A DNA stretch of 64,000 nucleotides from Tritrichomonas foetus (taxonomy: Eukaryota > Parabasalia > Tritrichomonadida > Tritrichomonadidae), in contig MLAK01000638.1 of assembly GCA_001839685.1 (NCBI GenBank), forward strand, positions 1 to 64,000, read 5' to 3'. The notes under the pieces are model-generated. The model worked only from the letters and a program-made list of their open reading frames with translations. It was not told where the DNA came from and made no database searches. Each line of letters opens with the position of its first letter. The first letter of the stretch is position 1. The position numbers were made by a program, and so were the translations under genes. Below are positions 18,141-29,200 of this stretch, one piece after another.

Positions 18141-19823
18141 TTATTTGGATTCCATGGCTGCTTTCCACGTTTCTAGATTTGATTGAACCTGATCAACATT
18201 TGCTTGGAGTGGTGGTAATGCTCTTGAAGCTGTCTGGTATAAAGGAAGACACACAAATGTATAGAAACCGATTTGGCTCTTTGGTTTGTCCAAGTGAGCA
18301 CGATCATTTAATGGCGAGGTGTATTCCATACCATGCGTTGTTTCAAGATCTCCTTGTCTGAAGAATTCTTCACAAAGAACATCGCACCATTTATTCGCCA
18401 TTTCAAATGGTCTTGAAACATTACTAATATCCGCACATTTCAATATTAAGTCCATTGCAATAAACCTTTCAGAAGGATCTTCTAAGTTGAGAGGATGATC
18501 ATCTAATAATTCGTTTGTTTCTTTTAAGAAATTAAAGTGTTTCGCCATATCTGTTGAAAGAATCAGGCGAATAATCATGGTCCACATTGCTTTATAATCA
18601 TCTGAATCCAAGGTATAAAACAAGTTAGTCTCTTCTTTAGATATAATTGAAATAGCAACTGAGCAGTGATGGGTTTCCATAACAGATTGATTCTTGAAAA
18701 GAATACCAAGAGGAGTTTCTGCTTTTTCATTATATACATTGGTGAAACCATCATGATTAGCATCGTGACAAATTGATGCAACTAGAAGACCGAGTAATTC
18801 CTGATTTGTTAGTTTTTCATAAAGTTTCGTTATATGCAATTCATAGTTAATGAATTGAGTAACATCAACAGCATGACGCCAGTTATGATAAGGAACTTTG
18901 TTATATGTTTCACTAATCTCTGTGATAAATCTAAAGAATTTTTCATTAGTGATCTTGAAAATTTCCAAGAGTTTAAATTCGTGGAATATTTGGAAAATAA
19001 CTTTAAAGTGGCCTTTCCCATCAAACATTGGTGCATCAAAGTTGATGGAATTCACAATTATTATCTTATCTTCTTCAAGTTTTAATTTTTCGGGAATGAT
19101 ATCAGATACCTTTCGTTCTTCATCATTAATTAAATGTCTCATATTGGCTTCAGTTGCTCCCATTTTAGCAATTTCTTGAAGTTCACTTCTTTCAAGTGAT
19201 ACAGAAGCAAAAACAGCAAAACAATCAAGTAATTTAATATCTTCTGGCATAATTCTCCACGAACATGATAGTTCCATAACACCAAGAAGACGTGAATCAC
19301 TGGTTAAAAGTGGGAAATTCACAATATTTGGTTTGGAATTTGCTTTGGCACCTTGTAGTGATTTGTTGCTTTCAAATGGTGATAATCCCTCACCAAGAAC
19401 ACTAGTAACACGACTTAATCCATCCGATCTTCTTGCACTTCCTTCACCTAATGTATCTTCAGTGTCTTTAATTGCATTAACATGGAGTTTTAATGTAACC
19501 TCTTCTGAACTGAAATTACAAATTGTGCGCTTTTCTATTGCTTCTTGTGCAAAAACGGTACCAAATTCTTCACCTTCACCAATTGTAGTAAACATTGAAA
19601 GTTCGGCGTTTTCAATATCATATAAAAAGATTGATGCTCTATTTGCATGAATAACATCTTGTGCATTATTCAATATACCTGTTAAAACGTCACTCAATGT
19701 CTTTGTTGTATTAAGGCTTGATGACATTTCCACAAAACTTCTTAATTGTCTTGTTAAATCTAATGATGATTGATATAACTTTGTATTATCAAGAGAAATA
19801 CCGCAAAATACGTTGAACGCCAT
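18141..19823 (-). pseudogene. 3' part of GAF/PDE phosphodiesterase: GAF domain plus catalytic HD domain
   Basis: 560 residues open from an internal Met. Residues about 30-200 are a GAF domain interrupted by a Ser-rich loop. Residues about 235-550 are a class I cyclic-nucleotide phosphodiesterase domain with its metal site intact: HNWRHA, ICHDANHDG and CADISN. The invariant substrate-binding Gln is in SQIGF. It hydrolyses cAMP and/or cGMP to the 5' monophosphate; specificity is not readable. In the intact gene this would follow directly on the 5' part at 19883-21544. An inserted inverted-repeat segment at 19860-19963 separates the two. As assembled, this half has no normal N-terminus, so it is marked as part of a broken gene. 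If the insertion is an assembly error the gene is functional. Confidence 0.9.
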
Positions 19824-19839
19824 TAATATTTTTATATCT

Positions 19840-19963
19840 TCTTCATCAAATGCATCACCTAATATAAATATGATTTGTTATATTAGGTGATGCATTTGAT
19901 GAAGATGCTGGATTTAATTACAAATGTCCATTTAGATCCAGCATCTTCATCAAATGCATCACC
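19840..19963. repeat. nested inverted/direct repeat that splits the phosphodiesterase gene
   Basis: Three copies of a ~20-bp motif (sense GGTGATGCATTTGATGAAGA) occur in the order direct, inverted, direct. 19840-19867 and 19878-19905 are perfect 28-bp inverted repeats with a 10-nt spacer. 19886-19913 and 19936-19963 are perfect 28-bp inverted repeats with a 22-nt spacer. The two direct copies are offset by 104 bp. Since 104 is not a multiple of three and the insert carries stop codons, it breaks the reading frame. Collapsing the outer direct copies rejoins the frame through GDAFDEEDIK. This is typical of template switching, in vivo or during library/assembly. Confidence 0.9.
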
Positions 19964-21544
19964 ATCTTGCTTGTTAATCATTTCAGTAACACCAGCAATT
20001 TCTCCTCTGTTGTTGTAAATTGGTACTGTCAAAAGATTTCTTGTTTTGAATCCTGTTTTAATATCAATTGATGAATCAAATCTTGGATCATTATAAGCAT
20101 CGGCAATATTCACAATTGTTCCTTTTGTTGCAGTGTGGCCAACAATACCACGATTCATTGGAATACGAATACGCTTATCAAGGCCACCTTGGAAACAAGA
20201 AACAAGTTCTTGTTTGACAGTATCAACAATAAATAATGAACATCTTTCTGTGTTCAAAAGTGAGCATGCTTTCTCCATAATTGTTGGAATAAGAATATCT
20301 AAATCCATAACACCAGATAAGCACTCTGCAACAGAAAGCAAAGCACGCAATCTTTCTTCCATATTGCTTGATCCAGTCTCAAGCTGTGTTTCACCCTGTT
20401 CACATGCCAAGCAAATAGATTTGGAAATAACTGGAATTACTGAGTTTAAGTATGAAAAATCTGAAGAACTGAAGCTTTTACTACCTGATTTCCCACGCAA
20501 TACAATAGCAACTGATTCATCTGGCAAAGAAACAGGTAAGGCTAAAAATGATTCATCTTTTTTACCATCAACAAAAGGACAGTATTGAGGTGCCTCAATA
20601 ACATTTGGTAGATTTAATGGTACTTTATTTTTCAGTACAAATGAAACAGCGCCAGCTGTTTCTTGAAGCTGTTCGAAATCACCTTTCTCTAAGTCATATT
20701 GGTAAAAGGTTTGATCTTGTGGACTCATTGAATAAAATCCAACATCACGACATTTAAAGTATCCTTTAAGTTGTTGAATTAATTGTTGAATAACATTTTT
20801 CTTATCACCAAGTACAAATAAGTCAGAAGTAATTTCATCTTTAAATTCATTATTAAATAACATATGAGCATAAAATGTGAATTTTGTCAGAAACATTTTC
20901 ATTGTTTTCAAATGATAGTCTGTAAACGGTTTGTCATTAAATAATTGAATAACTCCAAGAACCGTGTGATCCTTTGCTTCAAGTGGACAGTACATTGTCG
21001 GCAAATTTGGATCGTCAACCAAAAGGTCATAGTTATTGTTCATTGCTGGCTTGTCACAATTTATTATTGTGTTTTGTTGATAAGCAGCACCAATGATTGA
21101 ACTTTTGTATGAAGTTAGCTTTGAAATTGTTGGTGAATACAAAATTTTTTGTGATGGTAGAGAAACCCAGAGTAGACATTTTTTAATTTTGACCAGTTCA
21201 TTTGTGGCCGCTTCAACTGCAATGTGAAGTGGTACTTCAAATGTGGCAGCACACATTCTATCAAAAATTGAATTAATTTCGTCTGATGGTAATAACGGAG
21301 ATAATTGTGCACCCTGCGCCATCATACTGGATTTCGATTTTGCACGCCCTTCATTATGACCATGTATATTATTCAATGTGCTCGCTCCATTGAGCGGTCC
21401 AACTTTAGGTAGAGTATATGGATTGGAATTAGCTTTGGAGCGCCACTGCTGGATTGTAGAGCGGCTATCGGCTGGAGAATGTGATGGAATTGCTGGCTGT
21501 CGTGTCTTTTTGCCTGTGGAACGGGGATCAATGCCATAGTGCAT
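19883..21544 (-). pseudogene. 5' part of GAF/PDE phosphodiesterase: tandem GAF domains
   Basis: 553 residues from the ATG reading MHYGIDPRSTGKKTRQ (upstream in-frame codons lack ATG). Residues 1-75 are a Ser/Thr-rich disordered head. Then come three GAF-like domains at about 80-225, 235-380 and 400-530. The third has the hallmark IPMNRGIVG..A..G..VNI.DAY.DPRF block and ends at NKQDGDAFDE. That is the NKxnFxxDE signature of cyclic-nucleotide-binding GAF domains in phosphodiesterases. The normal continuation is cut here: the last 15 codons (DAGSKWTF...IKCIT) come from the inserted repeat and then stop. Together with 18141-19823 this makes one phosphodiesterase of about 1,100 residues, probably allosterically regulated by cGMP or cAMP. 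Confidence 0.88.
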
Positions 21545-22541
21545 GATTTTTAATAAATTTCGTATTTCACTTTTATATAAATTATTTTTATTCAAAATTT
21601 GAGAACATCAACAAAATTGAATTGACTTCGAAACTTTTTTAAAAATCATCCTCGTAATAAATTACTCAAAAATTTGTAAACTTGTGCTTATTGATATTGA
21701 ATCACTTTCACAGCTATTAACACACAAAATCATGTAATTATGATGAAACCTCATTTTATAAAAGGAAAATGTTATTTTCGAATTATCTATTTATTTTTAT
21801 TTGATTTTCTGAAATTTGATATACCTGAAAATGGAAATGTGAATATACTGGTCCATTCAGGCCATACAGAAACGAGTTTTTCTGTGATTTCATTTTTTTG
21901 ATAATTTATTTTTTGATCACATTTTATTCACTACTATTGACATCAAATAATTATGAATAATGTCAGGAATACTAAAACTTAATAGAGGCGAAAATAAAGA
22001 TATATCGATTTGAGGAATTTTGGAAATTTAATTTTCAGCTGTAAAATTCGGATCGGAGCGGTAATGAAATATATAAACATTGGGTTCGTACTGAGTTATT
22101 CTGCAAAAGTTCAACGTTGAAGTCTTCTTCGTTATTTTTAAAATATAGAAATTAAACGAACATTTTTTGGCGGTTAGGCAACCCCTTTTTATGTTAACTA
22201 TTAATATTGAAAGTATTGAAATCTTTTGTTAACTAATTGAAATAAAAGATTCAATAATACTTTTCGAAACCACTGCAAAAAATTAGTAGCCAAGGTTTAA
22301 TCACAGATATTCCTAAACTCCAAATAATGTCATGTTTTCACAATTTCCTTCAGAAATTTCATCGTTCACTTCAAAAAGAAGAAAATCATGATGAATTACT
22401 TAACCTTACTTTCAAATTAAATTTAAATCAATAAAAATTTCTTTGGGGATATATTATTTTTCTATACATATTTGTTCAAATATTATCAAATCATTCAAAA
22501 ATGATCTTGATGAAAACTACTTAAAAAAATGTAAGCCATTC

Positions 22542-22571
22542 TCAATTTTCTTAATATATTAAGAAAATTGA
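22542..22571. promoter_or_regulatory. perfect 30-bp palindrome upstream of Kelch gene
   Basis: A perfect palindrome with half-site TCAATTTTCTTAATA and no spacer, ending 57 bp before the ATG of the Kelch gene. It could be a symmetric binding site or a cruciform. It is very AT-rich, so chance is not excluded. Confidence 0.5.
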
Positions 22572-22587
22572 ATAATATTCTTTTTAC

Positions 22588-22607
22588 TATGATGAAATTT
22601 CATCATA
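22588..22607. promoter_or_regulatory. perfect 20-bp palindrome TATGATGAAATTTCATCATA
   Basis: A second perfect palindrome, 16 bp after the 30-bp one and 21 bp before the Kelch ATG. It sits where a transcription start or initiator complex would be expected. Confidence 0.5.
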
Positions 22608-22628
22608 AAAAAATAATTAAATCTATAA

Positions 22629-23885
22629 ATGGGCGGTGATTCAAGTGTTGCTACTGATCAATTCAGCCACCCCTACTGTAACGACCTCTACGTGCCAGTT
22701 GGCGAACCTCGCATGAATAGTGAACGCAAAGACGCTTCAGCACCCACCAACAACCTCAAACTTTACGAACGTCGCCCAAATCTCCTCAAAAGTGCCTTTT
22801 CTGGCATTTGGAGTGTTCGCCTTCCTGCATCAATCGCTCCTATACCTCGAACTGGTCATTTTTACGTTTACGATCAAGATGAACATCGCCTCTTTGTCGG
22901 ATATGGAATCGATTCTCAAAATCAGACAATGTCAGACTTATGGTGCCTCGACACTCACACGCACAAATGGAATAAGATTCGCCTTACAGGATCAATTTAT
23001 TCAGGCCGTAGTGGCTCTCGCGCAATTATATTAAAGAATCCAAATTCGAATCCAAACAACACAAATTTCAATAACAACTTCGCAAATGATTCCGATAACA
23101 CAGAAACTAGCCAAATTTGCAGACTTATCATATTTGGTGGATTTGCAGAACAAAGCTATTATGCTGATCTTCACGCAATCGATATTATGTCAGACGGAAC
23201 CGGCATTGTTTCTCCGATTTCTACAACTGGAGAAGCACCATCGCCACGCTCATCGCCGATTTTCGTCAAATATGAGAAATATATCTATCTTTGGGGCGGC
23301 TTCAACGGCGAGTGGCCGACAAGCCTTCACGTCCTCGATTTGGAAACTCTTAATTGGACCGAGCATCCCCAGGATATTGCCGGTAGAATCACCGTTCCTG
23401 GCGTCATTCTGCAAAACCGTTATTTTGCATATGGCGGCTCAAAAAGTGGCGGAATGATCGTTCTCGATTTTGAATCGAGAAATATTCTCCTTACACCAAC
23501 AACTGGTAGTGAACCACCATCTGGTGTCCTGGGAAGCGGCATGGCCCTCGTCGAACGCTATCTTTTCTTCTTCGGCGGAAAGGCTGCCTCCAACTGGACG
23601 CTTATGTATGCTTGTGACATTGAGAAAATGTGGTGGTTTGTTTTCCACGTCATGCCTGATGGTGATACCGTTTCGATAGCTGATGGAACAATCAGTGAAC
23701 TTGGTTTATTCATGCTTCCTCGAATTCACTCATTCGCAGTTTGCTACGTACGGGAAATGAGGCAAATTATGGCTTGCTTGGGTGCACCAGAGAAGGACCC
23801 ACCTCCACTCTTCATTGTAAACATTGGAGAGGCAATGGGCGTTATTCATTTGAGGGAAGACATGTTGGATATGATTCCTAAGTAG
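22629..23885 (+). CDS. Kelch-repeat beta-propeller protein
   Basis: A 418-residue protein. Kelch units run from about residue 55 to 400. Their signature is a hydrophobic stretch plus GG (LIIFGGFAEQ, YLWGGFNGEW, YFAYGGSKSGG, YLFFFGGKAAS), then spaced Tyr/Trp (DLHAID, LHVLDLETLNW, MYACDIEKMWW). I count about five to six blades. An Asn-rich insert (NPNSNPNNTNFNN) sits in one loop. There is no BTB, F-box or catalytic domain. Kelch propellers are protein-binding modules, so the partner is unknown. Base composition is richer in C/G codons than most neighbours, suggesting good expression. Gly2 (MGGDSS) could be N-myristoylated; this is inference. Confidence 0.9.
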   Translation: MGGDSSVATDQFSHPYCNDLYVPVGEPRMNSERKDASAPTNNLKLYERRPNLLKSAFSGIWSVRLPASIAPIPRTGHFYVYDQDEHRLFVGYGIDSQNQTMSDLWCLDTHTHKWNKIRLTGSIYSGRSGSRAIILKNPNSNPNNTNFNNNFANDSDNTETSQICRLIIFGGFAEQSYYADLHAIDIMSDGTGIVSPISTTGEAPSPRSSPIFVKYEKYIYLWGGFNGEWPTSLHVLDLETLNWTEHPQDIAGRITVPGVILQNRYFAYGGSKSGGMIVLDFESRNILLTPTTGSEPPSGVLGSGMALVERYLFFFGGKAASNWTLMYACDIEKMWWFVFHVMPDGDTVSIADGTISELGLFMLPRIHSFAVCYVREMRQIMACLGAPEKDPPPLFIVNIGEAMGVIHLREDMLDMIPK

Positions 23886-24596
23886 TTCTTTTGTCTTTTC
23901 TTTCTTCTTCTTTGCATGAATTTCAATTTTTGTTCCTTTTGGCGTGAAAGTTGTTATTCTTGTTTTTCTGACCTCTTTAATTAATGGTCTGTGTGTTTCC
24001 AATGATAGATGCGAATGTGATTTATTTATTTATTTTTTTATTAATGAAAAAAGAGAGAAAATGATTTATCATTTGAAATGTGATATCTTTTAGAATTCAT
24101 GAAATTGTATATTGTTATGCAATAATTAGTAAAAATAAAAACATAAAATAGTCTTTTATTTTCTTTTATCAAGAATAGCTTAATTATCTCATCGAAAAAG
24201 TAAAACTCAACATCGAACTAAATTTTCTTCACTTTACAACATGACTCACATCATATTGTGATATAATAAATCACTTTTTAATACAAAAAATCGCAATTCT
24301 ACTGGGATATTGATAGATTGTTTTTGTTGTTATATGATTCAATACAGGAATCAATTGGATTATTCAACCTGATTAATCAAAATTCTCATCATTTAAGCAA
24401 TATCAAAGAATGTTTTGTTTGTAGCAAATATTTAGTATTAAATTAAAATAACCAAAACATACGAAACAAATAGAGTTGTTTACGAAATTGATCATTTGGG
24501 AAAACATGCCAAAAAATATAATCAGTATATTGGTCAAAAATTGGGGAAATTGACCTAATGAACGTTTAATTTAGATGGAAACCGTTTATTCTCTCA
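23886..24596. other. AT-rich spacer
   Basis: About 700 bp between two plus-strand genes. I see no supported gene. An antisense frame at 23730-24002 lacks an ATG and overlaps the Kelch coding end. Confidence 0.4.
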
Positions 24597-25580
24597 ATGA
24601 TAAGGAAAAAGGTTCACATCGTCCAACGTGAAGAGGCCATTGTCAGGAGCTACTTCCACCTGAATCCACTTCTCCCCGATTATTCGTATCACGACGACTG
24701 CTGTTTTTCTCCAAACGGTGAAACGTTTGCTGTTATTTCCGATTCCAACATGATTTCTCTCTTTAAGTGCGACGGCTGTATTTTTTCCAGTAAAATAGCC
24801 AACAAAAAGTATGGCTGTTCACGTATTCGCTATCATCCAGTAAAGAACGCCTTATATCAGAATTCGTCGAAATTCAAAAACTCCTCAAATTCCGCAAGCG
24901 ATCATGCAGCTCGACTTCTCGACACAGAGACATCAGGATTCATCAGATACTTTGCCACGAACGGCCACACGGATCAAATCACGACATTGACTCCAATTAA
25001 AAATGGACTCATCACTTCATCGCTTGATCAAAAAATTAAATTCTGGGATGACAGCCAAGAGGGCTCAACCGTTACAATTGATCTGAGCCATCCCGCGAAT
25101 ATCGCCATGCATCCGAATGGCCTGTGCATGGCTGCGGCCACCTTGAGCACGCTTTACTTGTATGACACAAGGAACCTCGACAATTTTGTGTCATCGGTTC
25201 GCATTAATGCGCCCGGGGATGTTGTCCCACACTTCGGGATGCTCGGAACGAGGCTTGCGGTCGTCGGCGCTGGGTTTGCACAGGAGTATAACCTCTGCGA
25301 TTTAACTCTCCGGAGTGAGCTTGAGTTGACAATGGAAGAACAAATCCCTGGCTTTGCATTCACGCCAGATGAACAATTTCTTCTTTGTCCAACACATGAC
25401 TATTCCATTCTTGTTGCAGATGCGATTGGATCTCAGGTAACAGTTTTAACTGGCCACCATTCGCCAATCACAAGTATTAAGTTTTCGTCGGCTTATCATA
25501 ACTTCGTATCGACTGGACGAGAGTGTCTCTTTTGGACAGTCGACATGCAGACATTCAAGGATTTGGCTGGATCAATCTGA
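24597..25580 (+). CDS. WD40 protein, WDR82/Swd2-like
   Basis: A 327-residue seven-blade WD40 protein. Order and spacing match WDR82/Swd2, the shared subunit of Set1/COMPASS H3K4 methyltransferase and of 3'-end/PP1 termination complexes. The diagnostic block is NKKYGCSRIRYHP, matching SKKYG...IR in WDR82. It is followed by the small blade, FIRYFATNGHTDQITTL (matching the YIRYFPGHxxRV block), and LITSSLDQKIKFWD. A later YDTRNLD matches YDLRSFD. The insert KFKNSSNSASDHAARLLD is longer than usual. A LIS1 or PAF1-type WD40 is less likely given the KKYG-IR-YF spacing. It is expected to act in the nucleus. The ATG at 24597 is preceded by TTCTCTCA. Confidence 0.8.
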   Translation: MIRKKVHIVQREEAIVRSYFHLNPLLPDYSYHDDCCFSPNGETFAVISDSNMISLFKCDGCIFSSKIANKKYGCSRIRYHPVKNALYQNSSKFKNSSNSASDHAARLLDTETSGFIRYFATNGHTDQITTLTPIKNGLITSSLDQKIKFWDDSQEGSTVTIDLSHPANIAMHPNGLCMAAATLSTLYLYDTRNLDNFVSSVRINAPGDVVPHFGMLGTRLAVVGAGFAQEYNLCDLTLRSELELTMEEQIPGFAFTPDEQFLLCPTHDYSILVADAIGSQVTVLTGHHSPITSIKFSSAYHNFVSTGRECLFWTVDMQTFKDLAGSI

Positions 25581-26259
25581 TGTTCACTTTTATAATATTT
25601 TTTTATATGAAATAATATATATATTGTTATGTGATGTTTTGTACGATTTTTATAAAACTTTTTATACATTTTAATTTCTTTCTCTCTGTAAATTACTATT
25701 TATATATGTTGTTTTACTGCCATCAAGTTTCAATTCATATGATTCTATGACAGGAGTTCATTGGAAAAGCTAATCATTCTTTATGTAATCTTTAAAAATG
25801 TTGGAAAATCAAATCCATAATGAGTTTAAGTAATGAAAATATCATTTTATTTTATTATATTTTGTCTGAAAAACCAAGAGTTCAGGGGGGAAAAAAGCAC
25901 CCAGAGTTTTCCAGAAAATAGTCTTTCTCATCCTTATTATTCTCAAAACCCTTTATTGGGAAATCTTCCCATCACCTGAAAGCACAAAGATGGCAGTTTG
26001 GAAATCGTAATCATTTTTTGATTCATTCATAATATTGATAATGTTTTTGATATCACATGCCTTATTTAAATTTATTTCTACTTGCTATCTTGATTCATGA
26101 TTTGGAAAGAAAGAAAACAAAAAGGAATGTCATAATATAATATTTTAATTATCATAAAAAAACAAAAATAATACAAAACATTAAAAATAATGGAAAATTA
26201 TATAAAATATACAAGGAACTACACATTTCACATTCATTAAAGATTAACTACAAGAAAAA
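25581..26259. other. AT-rich convergent spacer
   Basis: This spacer lies between the 3' ends of the WD40 gene and the BEACH gene. No ORF or RNA is supported; it includes a G6-A6 tract near 25886. Confidence 0.4.
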
Positions 26260-29200
26260 TTATACAGGAACAATATGAAAAGTTGGCTTCTGAGTTACAA
26301 CTAATAAAGCCTGAGCATTATCTTCATAACTAATTCCAACAATTGATTCATTACATGATTCAGCTATTATTGCGTTTTCAGGATAATAAGCTTCAAATGT
26401 CCAAACCATTCCATTTACATCTGCTGCTGCAATCCAGTCGATTCCATGTTTATTTGTCCATGCAATCCATTCAACAAAATGTTTATTCATTTTAGAGCGT
26501 TTTATAAGGAATCCATTAATCGTTGTAACCCAAATTTCTTCAAGAGTTTTAATTAAAATTAAACCTAAATTTGGAGTAACAAGCAAATTTTGTGAAACAA
26601 ATCCATCTAAGTAGAAAGAATTGACGAATCTTTGCTTGTTTAAAGAATAGACTTCACAATAACCATCATTTGTTCCACAAACAAAAACGCCGAAATTTTT
26701 TGAAACAGTGGCTGATTTAATACTATCAGAATAAACCTTAAATATGCTATTGGGTCGATCAAGTTTTTGAGTTTCCCATTCTTTAACAGAACCTGTTGAA
26801 TTCACTGTATAAAAGATTGTATCATTTCCAGAAATGACAAAATCAATTGATTCGAATTTCTGACATTCTTTAGTTCGTATTTGATCACTAGATATCGAAG
26901 AAACTTTACAATTGTTACTATCAATAATATACATGACTTTAGAATGAAAAATCGTTTTAATATTTGAACTGGCATCAAGAAAATAAGAACCAAGCATTGT
27001 TGATTGTTCTTTAGCACTATCAATATTAAACTTAACTACATTTCCATGTAAATCAATCGCAATAATATTATATTTTTGATCACCTGCTGCATAGGCATAC
27101 CCCTTAAAAATTAGATCATTAAAGTCTATTTTCAAAATAGAGTGATAAGTCAGTGAATCAGGCACAGAAAGACGCACCTGCACTTTGGAACTAAAAACAA
27201 CAGGTGGCATTGAACCAAGATTTTTAAGGAGTGTTAAAATCATTAATTCATCTCCTTCATTTTTGTTCTTTTCATTCCAAATGTCTTCATACAAATAAGG
27301 ATTATATAAATTACATTTATCAACAGCTTCTTTTCCTCTTTGTGAGGCACCAAACATTAAATCAAGCCAATAATTTAGGTTTTTAGAAACATTATCAGAT
27401 TCTAAAATCTTTCGATAGTGATAAATCGCATCAAAAATCGATTGTTCAGAATTTGAGCAAGTAAGATCACCAATTTGATGATTTTTAGATAAATCTAAAA
27501 ACATTTCAGGCATAGAATAAAATTCTGGAACAGATTCTCTCGAATCATCACTTGAATTCATTCCATTAAAGAATGCATCAACAGATTTGAACATTCTTTC
27601 AGCCAAGTCATATTTTCCATCATGGATTTGTAAATGAAGTTTAGTAAAGGGTTGCATTCGAACAAAGTAATATGAAAGAAGCATCGCATTTGATGGTGCT
27701 GAACCAAAAACAAAGTAATTATCGGGATTATCTTTGTTCATAATTAAGTTTCTTCGATAATAAGCAATTTTAGAATCAGTTTGAGCTGCCATTGGACGAT
27801 TAAAATCACGTGGCTTGTTTCCTCCAGTAACAACCCATGGAAATATGATATAATTTTCAGAATCATGGAAAGAACGACCAATTACCATATTTAATTTCAT
27901 CATAAAATCAAAAGTCGTAATTGATCGAACAAGCCATTGTTCAACAATACAAGAACGATCCACAAACTTTGCGAAATCATCATTTTCTAATAATTTAATA
28001 TTAGGAATGTCAAAATTACTTAATTTGTTTAGAATAGTTGATGATTTTATTGGTGAAAAATCAATAAGAATTGAATGGCCATTCATCAAAAAGAATTCCA
28101 GTGCAGTTTTCTTATGATATCGATTTCTTGTTAAAATATGTCGAATATCATTCAGTTTTATTGATTTGAATTTATGGCTTGAGATGATATCGAACTTAGT
28201 ATGATGAATATTAAAAGTAATGGGATATCTTTGATCAATTTTAATGAGAAGGCCTTTATAAGATGCTATTGATAATGATGGCGATGTATTTATTTTAATA
28301 TTCACTCTCGGAATTGTAATCGATCTCTTTAATTTATTTGACATGAAGTTTGGTGTCATAAAGAATTCACGTTTCCATTCAAAACAGTCCATATTATAAA
28401 CTGCTCTAGGCGATACAAAATGTTTAACAATGATTCTCCAATTTTGTTTAACAAAAGAAATTCTCATTTCTCTTTCTTTGTGAAATTCTTCAATTGGATC
28501 AACTAAATGTTGTTTCATTGAATCAATTTCTTGTAGAGGGGATTCTTGTATTTTGAAAAATTCATTTAATTCATTTGCAAATAGCATTGTTCGTTGACAA
28601 AGGTCAGTGAAGAAGCTTGATAATTTGCTTTCAAATTGACAAAGTGCAACCAAAATTTTCGCTTTTTTATGTTGGGGGAATTTAGGATATTGACTGAAAT
28701 ATCTAAAAAGCATATGTGGAAAATCTGTGTTTTTAATTTTCTCAACATGCGAAAAATAAATTTGGTAGAAAGAATTCACACCTTTTGAAAAGTGACAGCG
28801 ATCAGTGAAACAAAACATATGAGATAATTGAATTAAATCAATTGCTAAAGTTAATTTCAAATCAGTAAATGATAAAACTCGTGATTCTCCTTCAACAGGA
28901 ATAGAATATTCTTGACCGAAAACTGATTCATGGAATACTTTCATTAATTGATTTGATAAATTATCATAAGTGCATTTAATAAAGAGTGCTTCAAATCCAA
29001 TTTCTAATAATTCAACTTTATATAGTTCTTTCTGATCGTCTTTCAACATTTCAAATAAGCCTTTAGCTAAAGAACATTTCAATTCTGTGACATTGAACGA
29101 CGTTTGAACATTTAGCAAATCTAAGAAAGAGAAAATAACATCAATATTTGATTTATCGAAATTATGAGAAATAATAGTACCCATGAAAATCGACATTATT

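Larger units (their letters stand above)
21545..22628. other. AT-rich divergent promoter region
   Basis: About 1.1 kb between the divergent phosphodiesterase and Kelch genes. No supported ORF or RNA. The right end holds two perfect palindromes, listed separately. Confidence 0.45.

Noticed and set aside
18141..21544. Two separate, adjacent genes (GAF protein and PDE)
   Set aside because: The break falls inside a GAF domain, and skipping a 104-bp repeat copy restores one continuous frame.
23730..24002. Minus-strand 90-codon frame over the Kelch 3' end
   Set aside because: It begins without ATG, is antisense to the Kelch gene, and shows no family; it was looked at because the peptide part ETHRPLIKEVRKTR seemed protein-like.
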